Positions 7,264 through 15,629 of a stretch of DNA of 53,790 nucleotides are shown here, piece by piece; position 1 is the stretch's first letter; every line of letters begins with the position of its first letter. The position numbers and the translations under genes were made by a program. Under the pieces are notes generated by a model that saw only the letters and a list, made by a program, of their open reading frames with translations, did not search any database and was not told the DNA's origin. Source of the stretch: an uncultured Prevotellaceae bacterium (lineage in GTDB: Bacteria; Bacteroidota; Bacteroidia; Bacteroidales; Bacteroidaceae); assembly GCA_902775475.1 (NCBI GenBank), contig CACYME010000038.1, forward strand, positions 1-53,790, read 5' to 3'.

Positions 7264-8273
7264 CCCGCTACAAGCGCCTGCGCACGGAGCACTTCCTGCG
7301 CCAAACGTTCCAGTGTTCTTATGCCTTCGTGGGCATGGGGCAGCACTCGCTCACCAACCTCTACCCCGTGCTCAGCCACCTCGGCGTTCGGCTGAAGTAT
7401 ATCTGCGTAGCCACAGAGCGCAAAGGCAGCTTCATAGCACACAGGTATCCTGGCACGAGGGTCACCACATCGCTTGCCGAGGTGCTGGGCGACGACGAGG
7501 TGAGGGGCGTCTTCGTGGCCACCTCACCCTCGGCCCACTACCCCATCGCCCTGCAGGTGCTGCAGAGCGGCAAGTCGCTCTTCGTCGAGAAGCCGCCCTG
7601 CACGTCGCTCGCCCAACTCGACAGCCTCATCAGCGCCCGGCAGCGCCACGGCTCGTCCGTGGCCATGGTGGGCCTGCAGCAGCGCTATGCACCCGCCGTC
7701 GTGACGCTGCGGAAGCGGCTGTGCCGCGAGCACCTCGTGAGCTACGACCTGCACTATCTCACGGGGACCTATCCCGAGGGGGACGCCCTGCTCGACCTGT
7801 TCATCCATCCGCTCGACCTCGTGGTCCATCTGTTCGGCAAGCCCGAAGTCATCGCCTGCCAGCAGGTTGGCCCCGGCGGCATGCTGCTGATGCTGCGCCA
7901 TCACAGCATCACGGGCACGCTCGAGCTCTCCACGGCCTACGCCTGGACGACGGCCGAGGAGCGCCTCACGGTGCACTCCACGGCAGGCATCTACCAGCTG
8001 TCGATACCAGACGAGCTGGCCTTCGAGCCCCTGCCCCGCTCCGTAGGCGGCATCCCCACGGAGAAGCTATGGACACGGGGCAGGACCACGCAGCACCTGC
8101 ACTGCCGCAGCATGCAGCCCGTCATGGCCTGCAACACGGTCTATACTCAGGGCTACTACGGCGAAATCGAGCGCTTCCTCCACGCCGTGGAAGGCCGCCC
8201 CAGCCACATTGCCACCAGCCTGGAGAACGTCAGAGACACCTACCAGCTCATCGGGCAGCTGTGGCCACGATAG
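7245..8273 (+). CDS. Gfo/Idh/MocA-family NAD(P)-dependent oxidoreductase
   Basis: The ATG at 7245 is chosen because it places the Rossmann fold near the N-terminus; the frame is open further upstream. Residues 26-36 (YAFVGMGQHSL) are the nucleotide-binding glycine motif. EKPP at 115-118 is the family signature with the conserved Lys. The C-terminal alpha/beta domain includes DLFIHPLDLVVHLFG. Members oxidise or reduce sugars and related polyols with NAD(P)H. It overlaps the radical SAM gene by 19 bases. Substrate unknown; the radical SAM pairing hints at a specialised small-molecule modification. Confidence 0.85.
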   Translation: MLQQLIARYKRLRTEHFLRQTFQCSYAFVGMGQHSLTNLYPVLSHLGVRLKYICVATERKGSFIAHRYPGTRVTTSLAEVLGDDEVRGVFVATSPSAHYPIALQVLQSGKSLFVEKPPCTSLAQLDSLISARQRHGSSVAMVGLQQRYAPAVVTLRKRLCREHLVSYDLHYLTGTYPEGDALLDLFIHPLDLVVHLFGKPEVIACQQVGPGGMLLMLRHHSITGTLELSTAYAWTTAEERLTVHSTAGIYQLSIPDELAFEPLPRSVGGIPTEKLWTRGRTTQHLHCRSMQPVMACNTVYTQGYYGEIERFLHAVEGRPSHIATSLENVRDTYQLIGQLWPR

Positions 8274-8422
8274 GCGACCAAAGGTCGGGGGAATGGGTGC
8301 TTTGCATGCATTTCCGTAGAAAAAACGCTGACAAACGGACAACCGAAATGACACAAATCAAGGCGGAAAACTTGCGAATCGTCAAAAATTTAAGCCAAAA
8401 ACAAACTTTTTAGTCAAAAACC

Positions 8423-8454
8423 TTTGGCAATTAAAAATAATATAGCTATTTTTG
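8423..8454 (+). promoter_or_regulatory. Bacteroidota promoter of the SusC/SusD operon
   Basis: TTTG at 8423-8426 and TATTTTTG at 8447-8454, separated by 20 bases, match the -33/-7 consensus. Transcription would start about 8460, giving a 5' leader near 115 nt. The rest of the 304-bp gap (8274-8577) shows no hairpin, riboswitch or gene that I recognise. Confidence 0.75.
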
Positions 8455-8577
8455 CAAACGCTAACATTTCGGGAGCAAAACGGAAGAAAGCAAGTAATAC
8501 ACGTACATTATAATAAATAGAGAGAGAAAAAGAAGAAAATTCACACTAATTATTAACAAAACGAGAGAGAGATTTTT

Positions 8578-11500
8578 ATGGAAAAAAGAATCATGACATT
8601 GCTGGCCGTGCTCTTCCTCATGGTGGGAGGCGCTCTGGCCCAGACTAAAGTCAACGGTACCGTGGTGTCGCAGGACGATGGGCAGCCCGTCATGGGCGTG
8701 TCCGTGCTCGTCGTGGGCACCAACGTCGGTACGGTAACAGGCAGTGACGGACGCTTCTCGCTGACCGTTCCTGCGGGCAAGAGCATGCTCCGCATCTCGT
8801 ATGTGGGCATGGAGACGCTCGAGGTGAGCGCCCGGCCGAACATGCGCATCGTGCTGCGCTCGGGCGACACGAACCTCGACGAGATTGTGGTGACGGCCAT
8901 GGGCATCAAGCGCTCGGCCAAGGCCCTGGGCTACTCGGCCACGTCGCTGGCTGGCGAGGAGATTGCCGAGAGCCGCGCCAACGACATCATGTCGAGCCTG
9001 GCAGGTAAGGTGGCCGGTGTGCAGATTAGCACCACGTCGACCGACCCGGGTGCCTCGAACTCGGTCATCATCCGTGGTATCAGCTCGCTGAACGGCTCCA
9101 ACCAGCCACTCTACGTCATCGACGGTGTGCCCATGACGAACACGTCGGTGGTCAGCGGCGACCACCTGAACAACCAGTTCGACTTCGGTAACGGTGCCAA
9201 CGCCGTGAACCCCGACGACGTGGAGAACATGACCATCCTGAAGGGTGCCGCCGCTACGGCCCTCTACGGTAGCCGCGCTGCCAACGGCGTGATTCTCATC
9301 ACGACGAAGACGGGCCGCTCGAACGCCGGCGTGGGCGTGGAGTACAACGGTGGTCTGCAGTGGGAGAGCGTGCTGCGCCTGCCGCAGTTCCAGAACGACT
9401 TCGGTATGGGCTGGTATGGCGATAAGACCTACGACGAGAACGGCTCGTGGGGTCCGAAGTTCGACGGCTCACAGCTGCGCTATGGTGCCATCTACGACAA
9501 CTCGCAGAACATCAAGTCGTACAAGGCCATCGAGAACAACACGAAGGACTTCTTCGACACGGGCTTCCGCTACAACAACAGCATCTCGTTCAGCAACGCC
9601 AACGAGGTGGACAACTACTACGTGAGCCTGTCGCAGATTCACGACAATGGTATCGTGCCCACCAACAGCGACAGCTACACGAAGTACACCTTCTCGGCCA
9701 ACGGCAGCCACAAGGTGAAGGACCTGACCATCAGCACGGCCCTGAACTATGCCTACCAGAAGAACTCGTTCGTGACCACGGGCCAGGGCGGCGCCTCTAT
9801 GTACAACGCCATCATGCAGACCCCGCGCGACATCTCCATCGCCGAGATGAAGGACCTGTCGTACCCGTTCAACACGCCGGGCTACTACTATACGCCCTAC
9901 GGCATCACCAACCCCTACTGGGTGCTGGAGAACTATGAGTCGAAATACGAGAGCGAGCGCTTCTACGGCAAGCTGCAGCTCGACTACGACTTCCTGAAAT
10001 ACTTCAAGGCCACCTATCGCTTCGGCCTCGACACGCAGACCGGCCACCGCAACGCCGGCCAGCCCAACCTGGAGAGCCTCTTCGCTGGCACTTATAATGA
10101 GGACGCCTCGACTATCGCCGGTGCTACGGGCAGCGCCACGCAGCAGACCACCCGCCAGCGCGAAATCAACCAGGATTTGTTCGTGACGTTCAACATGCCC
10201 GTGAGCGACTTCAACATCAACGCCATCGCCGGCTTCAACGGCAACGAGCGCCGCTACAGCTATCTCTACGGCTCGGTGGAGAACCTCACCATACCCACTT
10301 TCTACGACATCACCAACAGCAGCGAGATTCCCACCGTGGAGCAGTACCAGTGGAAGCGCCGCCTCTACGGCATCTACGGACAGGCCGAACTGGCTTGGAA
10401 GAACATGCTCTACCTGACCGTCACCGGACGTAACGACTGGTCATCGACACTGCCGAAGGGCAACCGCTCGTTCTTCTATCCCGGCCTCACCGCCAGCTGG
10501 ATCTTCTCGGAGATGCTGAACGACGACCTGAAGAAGATTATCAACTACGGTAAGCTGCGTGCCGCCTGGGGTAAGACGGGTAACGACGCTTCGGTCTACA
10601 TGACACAGTCGGTCTATGCACAGGCTCTGGCCAACTCCAGCGGCTGGGCCAGCAGCGCCTTCCCCTTCAGCAAGACGGGCACCAACGCCTACACCGCCGG
10701 CAACGTGCTGGGCAGCAACGACCTCAGCCCCGAGATGACCACGGAGTGGGAGCTCGGTCTGAACATGGCCTTCCTGCAGAACCGCGTGTCGTTCGACGTG
10801 AGCTACTACGACCGTACCTCCGACAAGCAGATTTTCTCGCTGAACATGGATCCCGCATCGGGCTACACCGCCATGAACACCAACCTGGGTAAGGTGAGCA
10901 ACAAGGGTATCGAGGCCCTGGTCACCGTGGTACCCGTCCGCACGAAGGACTTCGAGTGGAGCCTGACGTGGAACTTCACCAAGAACAAGAACAAGGTGGT
11001 GAGCCTGCCTGAGGAACTGGGCGGCGAGGTGAACATCTATGGTCTCTCGGGTGGCGTGGGCCTCTATGCCATCGAGGGCAAGGAGATGGGTATCTTCAAG
11101 GACTACCGCGCCAAGAAAGACCCCCAGGGCCGCACCATCGTGGACACCAATGGTATTCCCGTTCCCACCGACGACCTGGAAGAGGTTGGCTCGATGAACT
11201 ACAAGTACCAGATGGGTCTGGGAACCACGCTGAAGTATAAGGGCGTGAGCCTGGGCATTGACTTCGACATCCGCAAGGGCGGCCTGCTCTACTCGCGCAC
11301 GGCTGACATCAGCTACTTCACCGGCAACGCCATGCAGACCACCTACAACGACCGCAACCCGTTCATCGTGCCCAACTCGGTGGTGCAGGTGGGAGAGCGT
11401 AAGGTAGGAGTCGCCGACGATGGCGTGACGCCTATCATGGAACCCGTCTATGCAGAGAACACCACGGCCATCAGCCCCACCAACCTGTTCACCTTCTGGG

Positions 11501-11793
11501 ATAACGGCGGATGGGACAACGATGCCGACTACCTTGTTGACAAGTCCTACGTGAAGCTGCGCTCCGTCGTCCTCTCCTGGGACCTCCCCAAGAAGTGGCT
11601 CGCCAGCACCTTCCTCACCGGCGTGCGCCTGTCGCTCTTCGGCAACAACCTGTTCCTCTGGACTCCGTCGAGCAACACCTTCATCGACCCCGAGCTGACT
11701 TCGTTCGGCAACGACCTCGAGGGTAACTTCGGTGAGTGGTCGGCCAACCCCAGCTCGCGCAAGTTCGGTTTCAACGTCAACGTAAAATTCTAA
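8578..11793 (+). CDS. SusC/RagA-family TonB-dependent outer-membrane transporter
   Basis: This 1071-residue protein has a signal peptide (cleavage near ALA-QTK), then a carboxypeptidase-D-like regulatory domain (about 23-95). A segment with the TonB-box-like sequence LDEIVVTAMGIKR follows, then a plug domain (VAGVQISTTSTDPGAS, RGISSLNGSNQPLYVIDG) and a long beta-barrel ending FGFNVNVKF. It forms the outer-membrane channel closed by the SusD lipoprotein encoded 18 bp downstream. The order SusC-SusD-Ig-like lipoprotein-lipid-binding lipoprotein is that of Bacteroides BT2264-BT2261, whose crystal structure held peptides. Peptide uptake is therefore a reasonable inference; no glycoside hydrolase is adjacent in the operon. 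Confidence 0.95.
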   Translation: MEKRIMTLLAVLFLMVGGALAQTKVNGTVVSQDDGQPVMGVSVLVVGTNVGTVTGSDGRFSLTVPAGKSMLRISYVGMETLEVSARPNMRIVLRSGDTNLDEIVVTAMGIKRSAKALGYSATSLAGEEIAESRANDIMSSLAGKVAGVQISTTSTDPGASNSVIIRGISSLNGSNQPLYVIDGVPMTNTSVVSGDHLNNQFDFGNGANAVNPDDVENMTILKGAAATALYGSRAANGVILITTKTGRSNAGVGVEYNGGLQWESVLRLPQFQNDFGMGWYGDKTYDENGSWGPKFDGSQLRYGAIYDNSQNIKSYKAIENNTKDFFDTGFRYNNSISFSNANEVDNYYVSLSQIHDNGIVPTNSDSYTKYTFSANGSHKVKDLTISTALNYAYQKNSFVTTGQGGASMYNAIMQTPRDISIAEMKDLSYPFNTPGYYYTPYGITNPYWVLENYESKYESERFYGKLQLDYDFLKYFKATYRFGLDTQTGHRNAGQPNLESLFAGTYNEDASTIAGATGSATQQTTRQREINQDLFVTFNMPVSDFNINAIAGFNGNERRYSYLYGSVENLTIPTFYDITNSSEIPTVEQYQWKRRLYGIYGQAELAWKNMLYLTVTGRNDWSSTLPKGNRSFFYPGLTASWIFSEMLNDDLKKIINYGKLRAAWGKTGNDASVYMTQSVYAQALANSSGWASSAFPFSKTGTNAYTAGNVLGSNDLSPEMTTEWELGLNMAFLQNRVSFDVSYYDRTSDKQIFSLNMDPASGYTAMNTNLGKVSNKGIEALVTVVPVRTKDFEWSLTWNFTKNKNKVVSLPEELGGEVNIYGLSGGVGLYAIEGKEMGIFKDYRAKKDPQGRTIVDTNGIPVPTDDLEEVGSMNYKYQMGLGTTLKYKGVSLGIDFDIRKGGLLYSRTADISYFTGNAMQTTYNDRNPFIVPNSVVQVGERKVGVADDGVTPIMEPVYAENTTAISPTNLFTFWDNGGWDNDADYLVDKSYVKLRSVVLSWDLPKKWLASTFLTGVRLSLFGNNLFLWTPSSNTFIDPELTSFGNDLEGNFGEWSANPSSRKFGFNVNVKF

Positions 11794-11811
11794 AAGAAAG
11801 GAGACAACAGT

Positions 11812-13305
11812 ATGAAAAAAATAACGCTATTTGCTGCTGGCCTGCTGATGCTTTCCAGCTGCGACCTGGACATCAACGAGAACCCGAACTATCCGTCCAG
11901 CACCGACGTGTCGGCCGACCTGGTGTTCCCCTCCATCGAGAACTCCATCGCCGACGTGGTGGGCGACCAGATGTTCAACTACGCAGGCTTCTTCGCCCAG
12001 TACTGGGGACAGATGCCCACGGCCAACCAGTATAACGTGCTCGACAAGCTCGACATCAACGAGGCCACCAACCTGCTCGACCGCTGCTACACCTACATCT
12101 ATGCCGGCGCCCTGCAGGACGTGGAGGACGTGCTGTCGAAGACCAGCTCCACCGCCGACATCTTCGCTGCCAAGGTGCTGCGTGCCCAGGCCTTCCAGGT
12201 GATGGTCGACAACATCGACAAGGTGCCCTACAGCGAGGCCCTGCAGGGCAGTGCCAACGCTATGCCTAAGTGGGACAACGGCAAGGACGTCTACGAGGGC
12301 GTGCTGGCCGAGCTCGACGAGGCCGAGGCCAACATGACCGGCGAGCCGATGACCGTCACCGACCCCATGCTGAACAGGAACCTCAGCCAGTGGCGCGGCT
12401 ATGCCAACGCCCTGCGCCTCCGAATGTACATGCGACTCATCGACGGCGGCTCTGCCGACTATCAGAGCAAGGCCGTGGCCCTGGTGAACGCCGGCGACTT
12501 CTTCTCCGGCGACATCGCCTGGAACGTCTACTCCGACGCTCAGGGCCAGCGCAACCCGTGGGGAGCCATCTTCTATGAGGGCACACTGGCAGGCACGAAG
12601 AACCTCTGCGCCGCCTATCCCCTGGTCACCTACTATCAGGCCACCAACGACCCCCGCATCGCCTACGCACTGGAGAAGTCAGCCAAGTACGACGACTACG
12701 TGGGCCAGCTGCCTGGCGCCAAGACCAAGATGGGCGAGTGGACCGGTCTGCAGTCGGCCTATAACGATGACTACGTGAGCAACATCAACCGTGCTCCCGC
12801 CAAGGCCATGCCCATCTACCTGTTCACGCAGAGCGAGCTGCAGTTCCTCATCGCCGAGGTGCAGAAGCGCTTCAACAACAACGATGCCGCCGCCCGCGCT
12901 GCCTACGAGGCTGGCGTGCAGGCCGACTTCGCCTCGCGTGGCATCAGCGGTGCCGCCGCCTTCCTCGCTGCCCCGAAGACCAGCTGGAGCGCACAGGCCA
13001 GCGATGCTGACAAGCTGAAGCTGCTCTACATGCAGAAGTGGGTAGCCTTCTTCTATCGCAACCACATGGAGGCATGGAGCGAGGCCCGCCGCACCGACGT
13101 GCCCATGCTCTCGTCCTACAGCGCCGAGCAGATCTACAAGGACGCCACGGTCTACACTCCGGGCGACTTCATCTCGCCTGCCGACAACTCTTCTTCCAGC
13201 AAGCTCTGCTACCGCATGCCCTACCCCAGCAACGCCCGCCGCTACAACAAGAACACGCCCGAGGCCGTCACCATCGGCGAGCATGTGTTCTGGGACGTGA
13301 AGTAA
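11812..13305 (+). CDS. SusD/RagB-family substrate-binding lipoprotein
   Basis: This 497-residue lipoprotein has its lipid-anchored Cys at 17 (LMLSSC). It carries the all-helical TPR-like SusD fold, with family segments such as RAQAFQVMVDNIDKVPYSEAL and a C-terminal WVAFFYRNHMEAWSEARRTD. SusD proteins sit as a lid on the SusC barrel and bind the ligand at the cell surface. The 18-bp gap to SusC indicates co-transcription. Gene order suggests the BT2263-like, peptide-linked branch, but ligand specificity cannot be read from the sequence. Confidence 0.93.
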   Translation: MKKITLFAAGLLMLSSCDLDINENPNYPSSTDVSADLVFPSIENSIADVVGDQMFNYAGFFAQYWGQMPTANQYNVLDKLDINEATNLLDRCYTYIYAGALQDVEDVLSKTSSTADIFAAKVLRAQAFQVMVDNIDKVPYSEALQGSANAMPKWDNGKDVYEGVLAELDEAEANMTGEPMTVTDPMLNRNLSQWRGYANALRLRMYMRLIDGGSADYQSKAVALVNAGDFFSGDIAWNVYSDAQGQRNPWGAIFYEGTLAGTKNLCAAYPLVTYYQATNDPRIAYALEKSAKYDDYVGQLPGAKTKMGEWTGLQSAYNDDYVSNINRAPAKAMPIYLFTQSELQFLIAEVQKRFNNNDAAARAAYEAGVQADFASRGISGAAAFLAAPKTSWSAQASDADKLKLLYMQKWVAFFYRNHMEAWSEARRTDVPMLSSYSAEQIYKDATVYTPGDFISPADNSSSSKLCYRMPYPSNARRYNKNTPEAVTIGEHVFWDVK

Positions 13306-13347
13306 AATTGAAAAGTTGAAAAAGTGAAATATTAAATTGGCTAATTT

Positions 13348-14094
13348 ATGAAAAAGATATTTCTATATAGCATGATGCTCGGCATGTCGGTGCTCGGCTT
13401 CACCTCGTGCAACGACGATGAGGACCAGCTCACCGACTCACGACTCACCTACTATGTGAACCTGGAGCTGCAGGGCGACGAGATGATGCTCGTTCCGCTG
13501 GGCACCACGTTCAACGACCCCGGCGTGAAAGCCACGCTGGCCGGTGAAGACTTCACATCGCGTGTCACCGTGAGCGGTGCCGACGATGTGGATGTCAACA
13601 CCGTCGGATTCTACGACATCACCTATTCGGGCGTCAACGACGATGGGTTCTCCGCCAGCGTCAGCCGCACCGTGGTGGTCTACGACCCCTCTGTGACCGC
13701 CACCATCGAGGGCACCTACAGCACCGACATGGCCGCCACGAAGTATGGAGCCGCCAAGAATCCCTTCTCGGCCTATGCCGCAGCCTATGGCAACACCAGC
13801 CAGTGCGTGGGCATCACCTTCAGCCAGTTCGCACCTGGCATCTTCTACTGCAACGACCTCTTCGGCGGATGGTACGACCAGATTCGCGGCTACGGAGCCA
13901 ACTATGACATGACGGGCTACGTATGCCTGAACCCCGACAACACCATCACCTTGCTCTCGAGCTACATCAAGGGCTGGGGCGACGGACTCGACTACATCGA
14001 GGACGGCGTCTACAATCCCGAGACGGGCCAGATCAGCTACAGCCTGTCGTATGCAGGCCAGATCTTCATGGACATGGTATTAAACAAGGATTAA
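13348..14094 (+). CDS. Surface lipoprotein, BT_2262-like with N-terminal Ig-like domain
   Basis: This 248-residue lipoprotein (Cys 21, LGFTSC, followed by NDDED) has an Ig-like domain of the DUF5011 kind (GTTFNDPGVKATLAGEDFTS, VNTVGFYDITYSGVND). A C-terminal domain has aromatic and Gly-rich strands (DLFGGWYDQIRGYG). Its position after SusD and before a lipid-binding-type lipoprotein matches the four-gene BT2264-BT2261 arrangement. It probably decorates the SusCD complex at the surface. Exact role unknown. Confidence 0.8.
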   Translation: MKKIFLYSMMLGMSVLGFTSCNDDEDQLTDSRLTYYVNLELQGDEMMLVPLGTTFNDPGVKATLAGEDFTSRVTVSGADDVDVNTVGFYDITYSGVNDDGFSASVSRTVVVYDPSVTATIEGTYSTDMAATKYGAAKNPFSAYAAAYGNTSQCVGITFSQFAPGIFYCNDLFGGWYDQIRGYGANYDMTGYVCLNPDNTITLLSSYIKGWGDGLDYIEDGVYNPETGQISYSLSYAGQIFMDMVLNKD

Positions 14095-14115
14095 TCACTT
14101 TAGAACAGAGAATTT

Positions 14116-14724
14116 ATGAAAAAGTATATTTCTTTCTTGACAATGGCACTGACGCTCTCGCTGGGCTTCACTGCCTGCGACGTGGAGACTGACGAAGAAC
14201 CGGGCGGCACCGCCATTCAGGACTTGTGTGGCAACTGGGAGGTCAGCGTCAGCCAGGTCGACGAGAACAATCAGCTGGTCTACGCTCCTGAAGACCTCTT
14301 CGGAATCATCGACGTGCCCCTCTACACCTACAACACCGCCGCCAACAGCACTACGGAGATGTGGCTCGACGACCGTGGCGAGTTCTGGGACTTCAAGTTC
14401 CGCGTAGCACTCAACCAGGCCGCCGGCACGTTCGCCGCCGTCGACATCCCCTACAACCCTGAGATGCAGGAATACGCCGACTCCATTGCTGCCGGCACTC
14501 CCATCATCGACGTGGACGACGATGGCAACCCCTTCATCGTCGAGCCGGAGAAGGCTACCATCAGCGATGCCAAGATTCTGCTCGGAAAGGGCCACAACCT
14601 GCACGGCGTGCCCACCGACAGCATCTCCTTCTACATCACGTTCACCGACGATGCATACGCCGCACGATACGGCTACGCCAAGCACCACGTCAGCGGCACA
14701 CGCTACAGCGGATTCACTGAGTAA
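14116..14724 (+). CDS. Surface lipoprotein, BT_2261-like 'lipid-binding putative hydrolase' family
   Basis: This 202-residue lipoprotein (Cys 21, LGFTAC) begins its mature part with a lipocalin-like strand (LCGNWEVSVSQVDEN). It resembles the small family labelled lipid-binding putative hydrolase that accompanies BT2261-type SusCD pairs. It is 21 bp after the preceding lipoprotein and is the last gene of the operon, followed by a strong terminator at 14750. A 60-bp remnant of a second copy of its 3' end lies just beyond that terminator. Enzyme activity has not been shown for the family as far as I know. Confidence 0.8.
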   Translation: MKKYISFLTMALTLSLGFTACDVETDEEPGGTAIQDLCGNWEVSVSQVDENNQLVYAPEDLFGIIDVPLYTYNTAANSTTEMWLDDRGEFWDFKFRVALNQAAGTFAAVDIPYNPEMQEYADSIAAGTPIIDVDDDGNPFIVEPEKATISDAKILLGKGHNLHGVPTDSISFYITFTDDAYAARYGYAKHHVSGTRYSGFTE

Positions 14725-14749
14725 CCCAAGGCTCCGCAACTACTTGCAA

Positions 14750-14795
14750 AAAACCGGCGGCATCCTCTTCACATGAGGGTGCCGCCAGTTTTTTG
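14750..14795 (+). terminator. Terminator of the SusC/SusD operon
   Basis: A stem of about 15 bp (AACCGGCGGCATCCTC pairing with GAGGGTGCCGCCAGTT, one mismatch and one G-T pair, 7-base loop) is followed by a run of T. It lies 25 bases after the stop codon at 14724. Confidence 0.9.
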
Positions 14796-14796
14796 C

Positions 14797-14856
14797 AGCT
14801 ACGCCAAGTACAAGGTCAGTGGCGTCGGCTACTCCGTACTCGCAGAGAACGACTAA
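14797..14856 (+). pseudogene. Remnant of a second lipid-binding lipoprotein gene (3' end)
   Basis: The frame AGC TAC GCC AAG ... TAA reads SYAKYKVSGVGYSVLAEND-stop. This matches the last residues of the gene ending at 14724 (GYAKHHVSGTRYSGFTE). It begins right after the terminator and has no start or upstream part. It is followed by its own terminator at 14896. The simplest reading is a tandem duplication later deleted down to the 3' end. Confidence 0.8.
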
Positions 14857-14895
14857 GCTGTTCCTTCCCACTGGCCATTACAGCCAGAGCCACCC

Positions 14896-14939
14896 CATCC
14901 AGCCAGCAGGTTCCATCCTGTTGGCGGGATGTCTTTTTT
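14896..14939 (+). terminator. Terminator after the gene remnant
   Basis: CATCCAGCCAGCAGG pairs with CCTGTTGGCGGGATG (one mismatch, one G-T pair) and is followed by TCTTTTTTC. It fits the end of the lost second copy and also separates the operon from the convergent tadA. Confidence 0.8.
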
Positions 14940-14971
14940 CGTCCGGCAGGGAAGCGCAATCCTGTCATTGC

Positions 14972-15418
14972 TCACCCTCGCCTCTGCCGGAAGAAGTCCT
15001 GCATCAGCTGGCGGCATTCTTCTTCGAGGATGCCACCTTCTGCTTGTGCCTTCGGATGCAGGGCACGAGGGGCATAGAGCTGGAAGCCACGCTTGGGGTC
15101 GGCACAGCCGTAGACCACACGCGGCACCTGTGCCCAGCCGATGGCACCGGCACACATCACGCAGGGCTCCACGGTGACATAGAGCGTGCATTCCTGCAGG
15201 TACTTGCCCCCCAGCTCGCTGGCGGCCATGGTGATGGCCTGCATCTCGGCATGAGCAGTGGGGTCGCAGAGCGTCTCGGTGAGGTTATGTGCCCGAGCGA
15301 TGACGCGGTCGTGGCTCACGACGACGGCCCCGATGGGCACCTCGCCGGCAGCGAGCGCCTTCCCGGCCTCGGCCAGCGCCATCCGCATGTATTTCTCGTC
15401 TGCATTCATCATCAACAT
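14972..15418 (-). CDS. tadA: tRNA-specific adenosine deaminase TadA
   Basis: This 148-residue cytidine-deaminase-fold protein carries the zinc and catalytic motifs HAE (DPTAHAEMQ) and PCxxC (VEPCVMCAGAI). It also has the TadA-type stretch VPIGAVVVSHDRVIARAHN and an N in RAHN. TadA converts A34 to inosine in tRNA-Arg(ACG). The length matches the family. Start could be the third or fourth Met (15412 or 15409), which would remove an MLM extension. It is convergent with the SusC/SusD operon. Confidence 0.93.
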   Translation of the reverse strand: MLMMNADEKYMRMALAEAGKALAAGEVPIGAVVVSHDRVIARAHNLTETLCDPTAHAEMQAITMAASELGGKYLQECTLYVTVEPCVMCAGAIGWAQVPRVVYGCADPKRGFQLYAPRALHPKAQAEGGILEEECRQLMQDFFRQRRG

Positions 15419-15581
15419 GTTATTTCCGTGTCTGTTTGAAGTTGTAAAATTACGAAAATAGGCTTGTATTCGGCACGAAACAGAGACCGTATTTTGATAT
15501 AATTATATAAATTTAGCAATTTTACCATTTATCACATCACTTTTAATGGAAAAGAAGAGGCAGAATTGCCCAATAATTTAG

Positions 15582-15589
15582 TACCTTTG
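15582..15589 (+). promoter_or_regulatory. -7 box of the GH3 lipoprotein gene
   Basis: TACCTTTG followed by CA is an exact TAnnTTTG element, 40 bases before the ATG at 15630. No clear TTTG -33 box is seen at the usual distance. The rest of the 211-bp tadA-GH3 gap is AT-rich with no other feature seen. Confidence 0.65.
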
Positions 15590-15629
15590 CATGCTTTTTC
15601 ACACGATACATCATTTTTTTAGATAAACT

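Noticed and set aside
8455-8577. Riboswitch in the SusC leader
   Set aside because: The leader is A-rich with no stem-loop pattern or known ligand motif.
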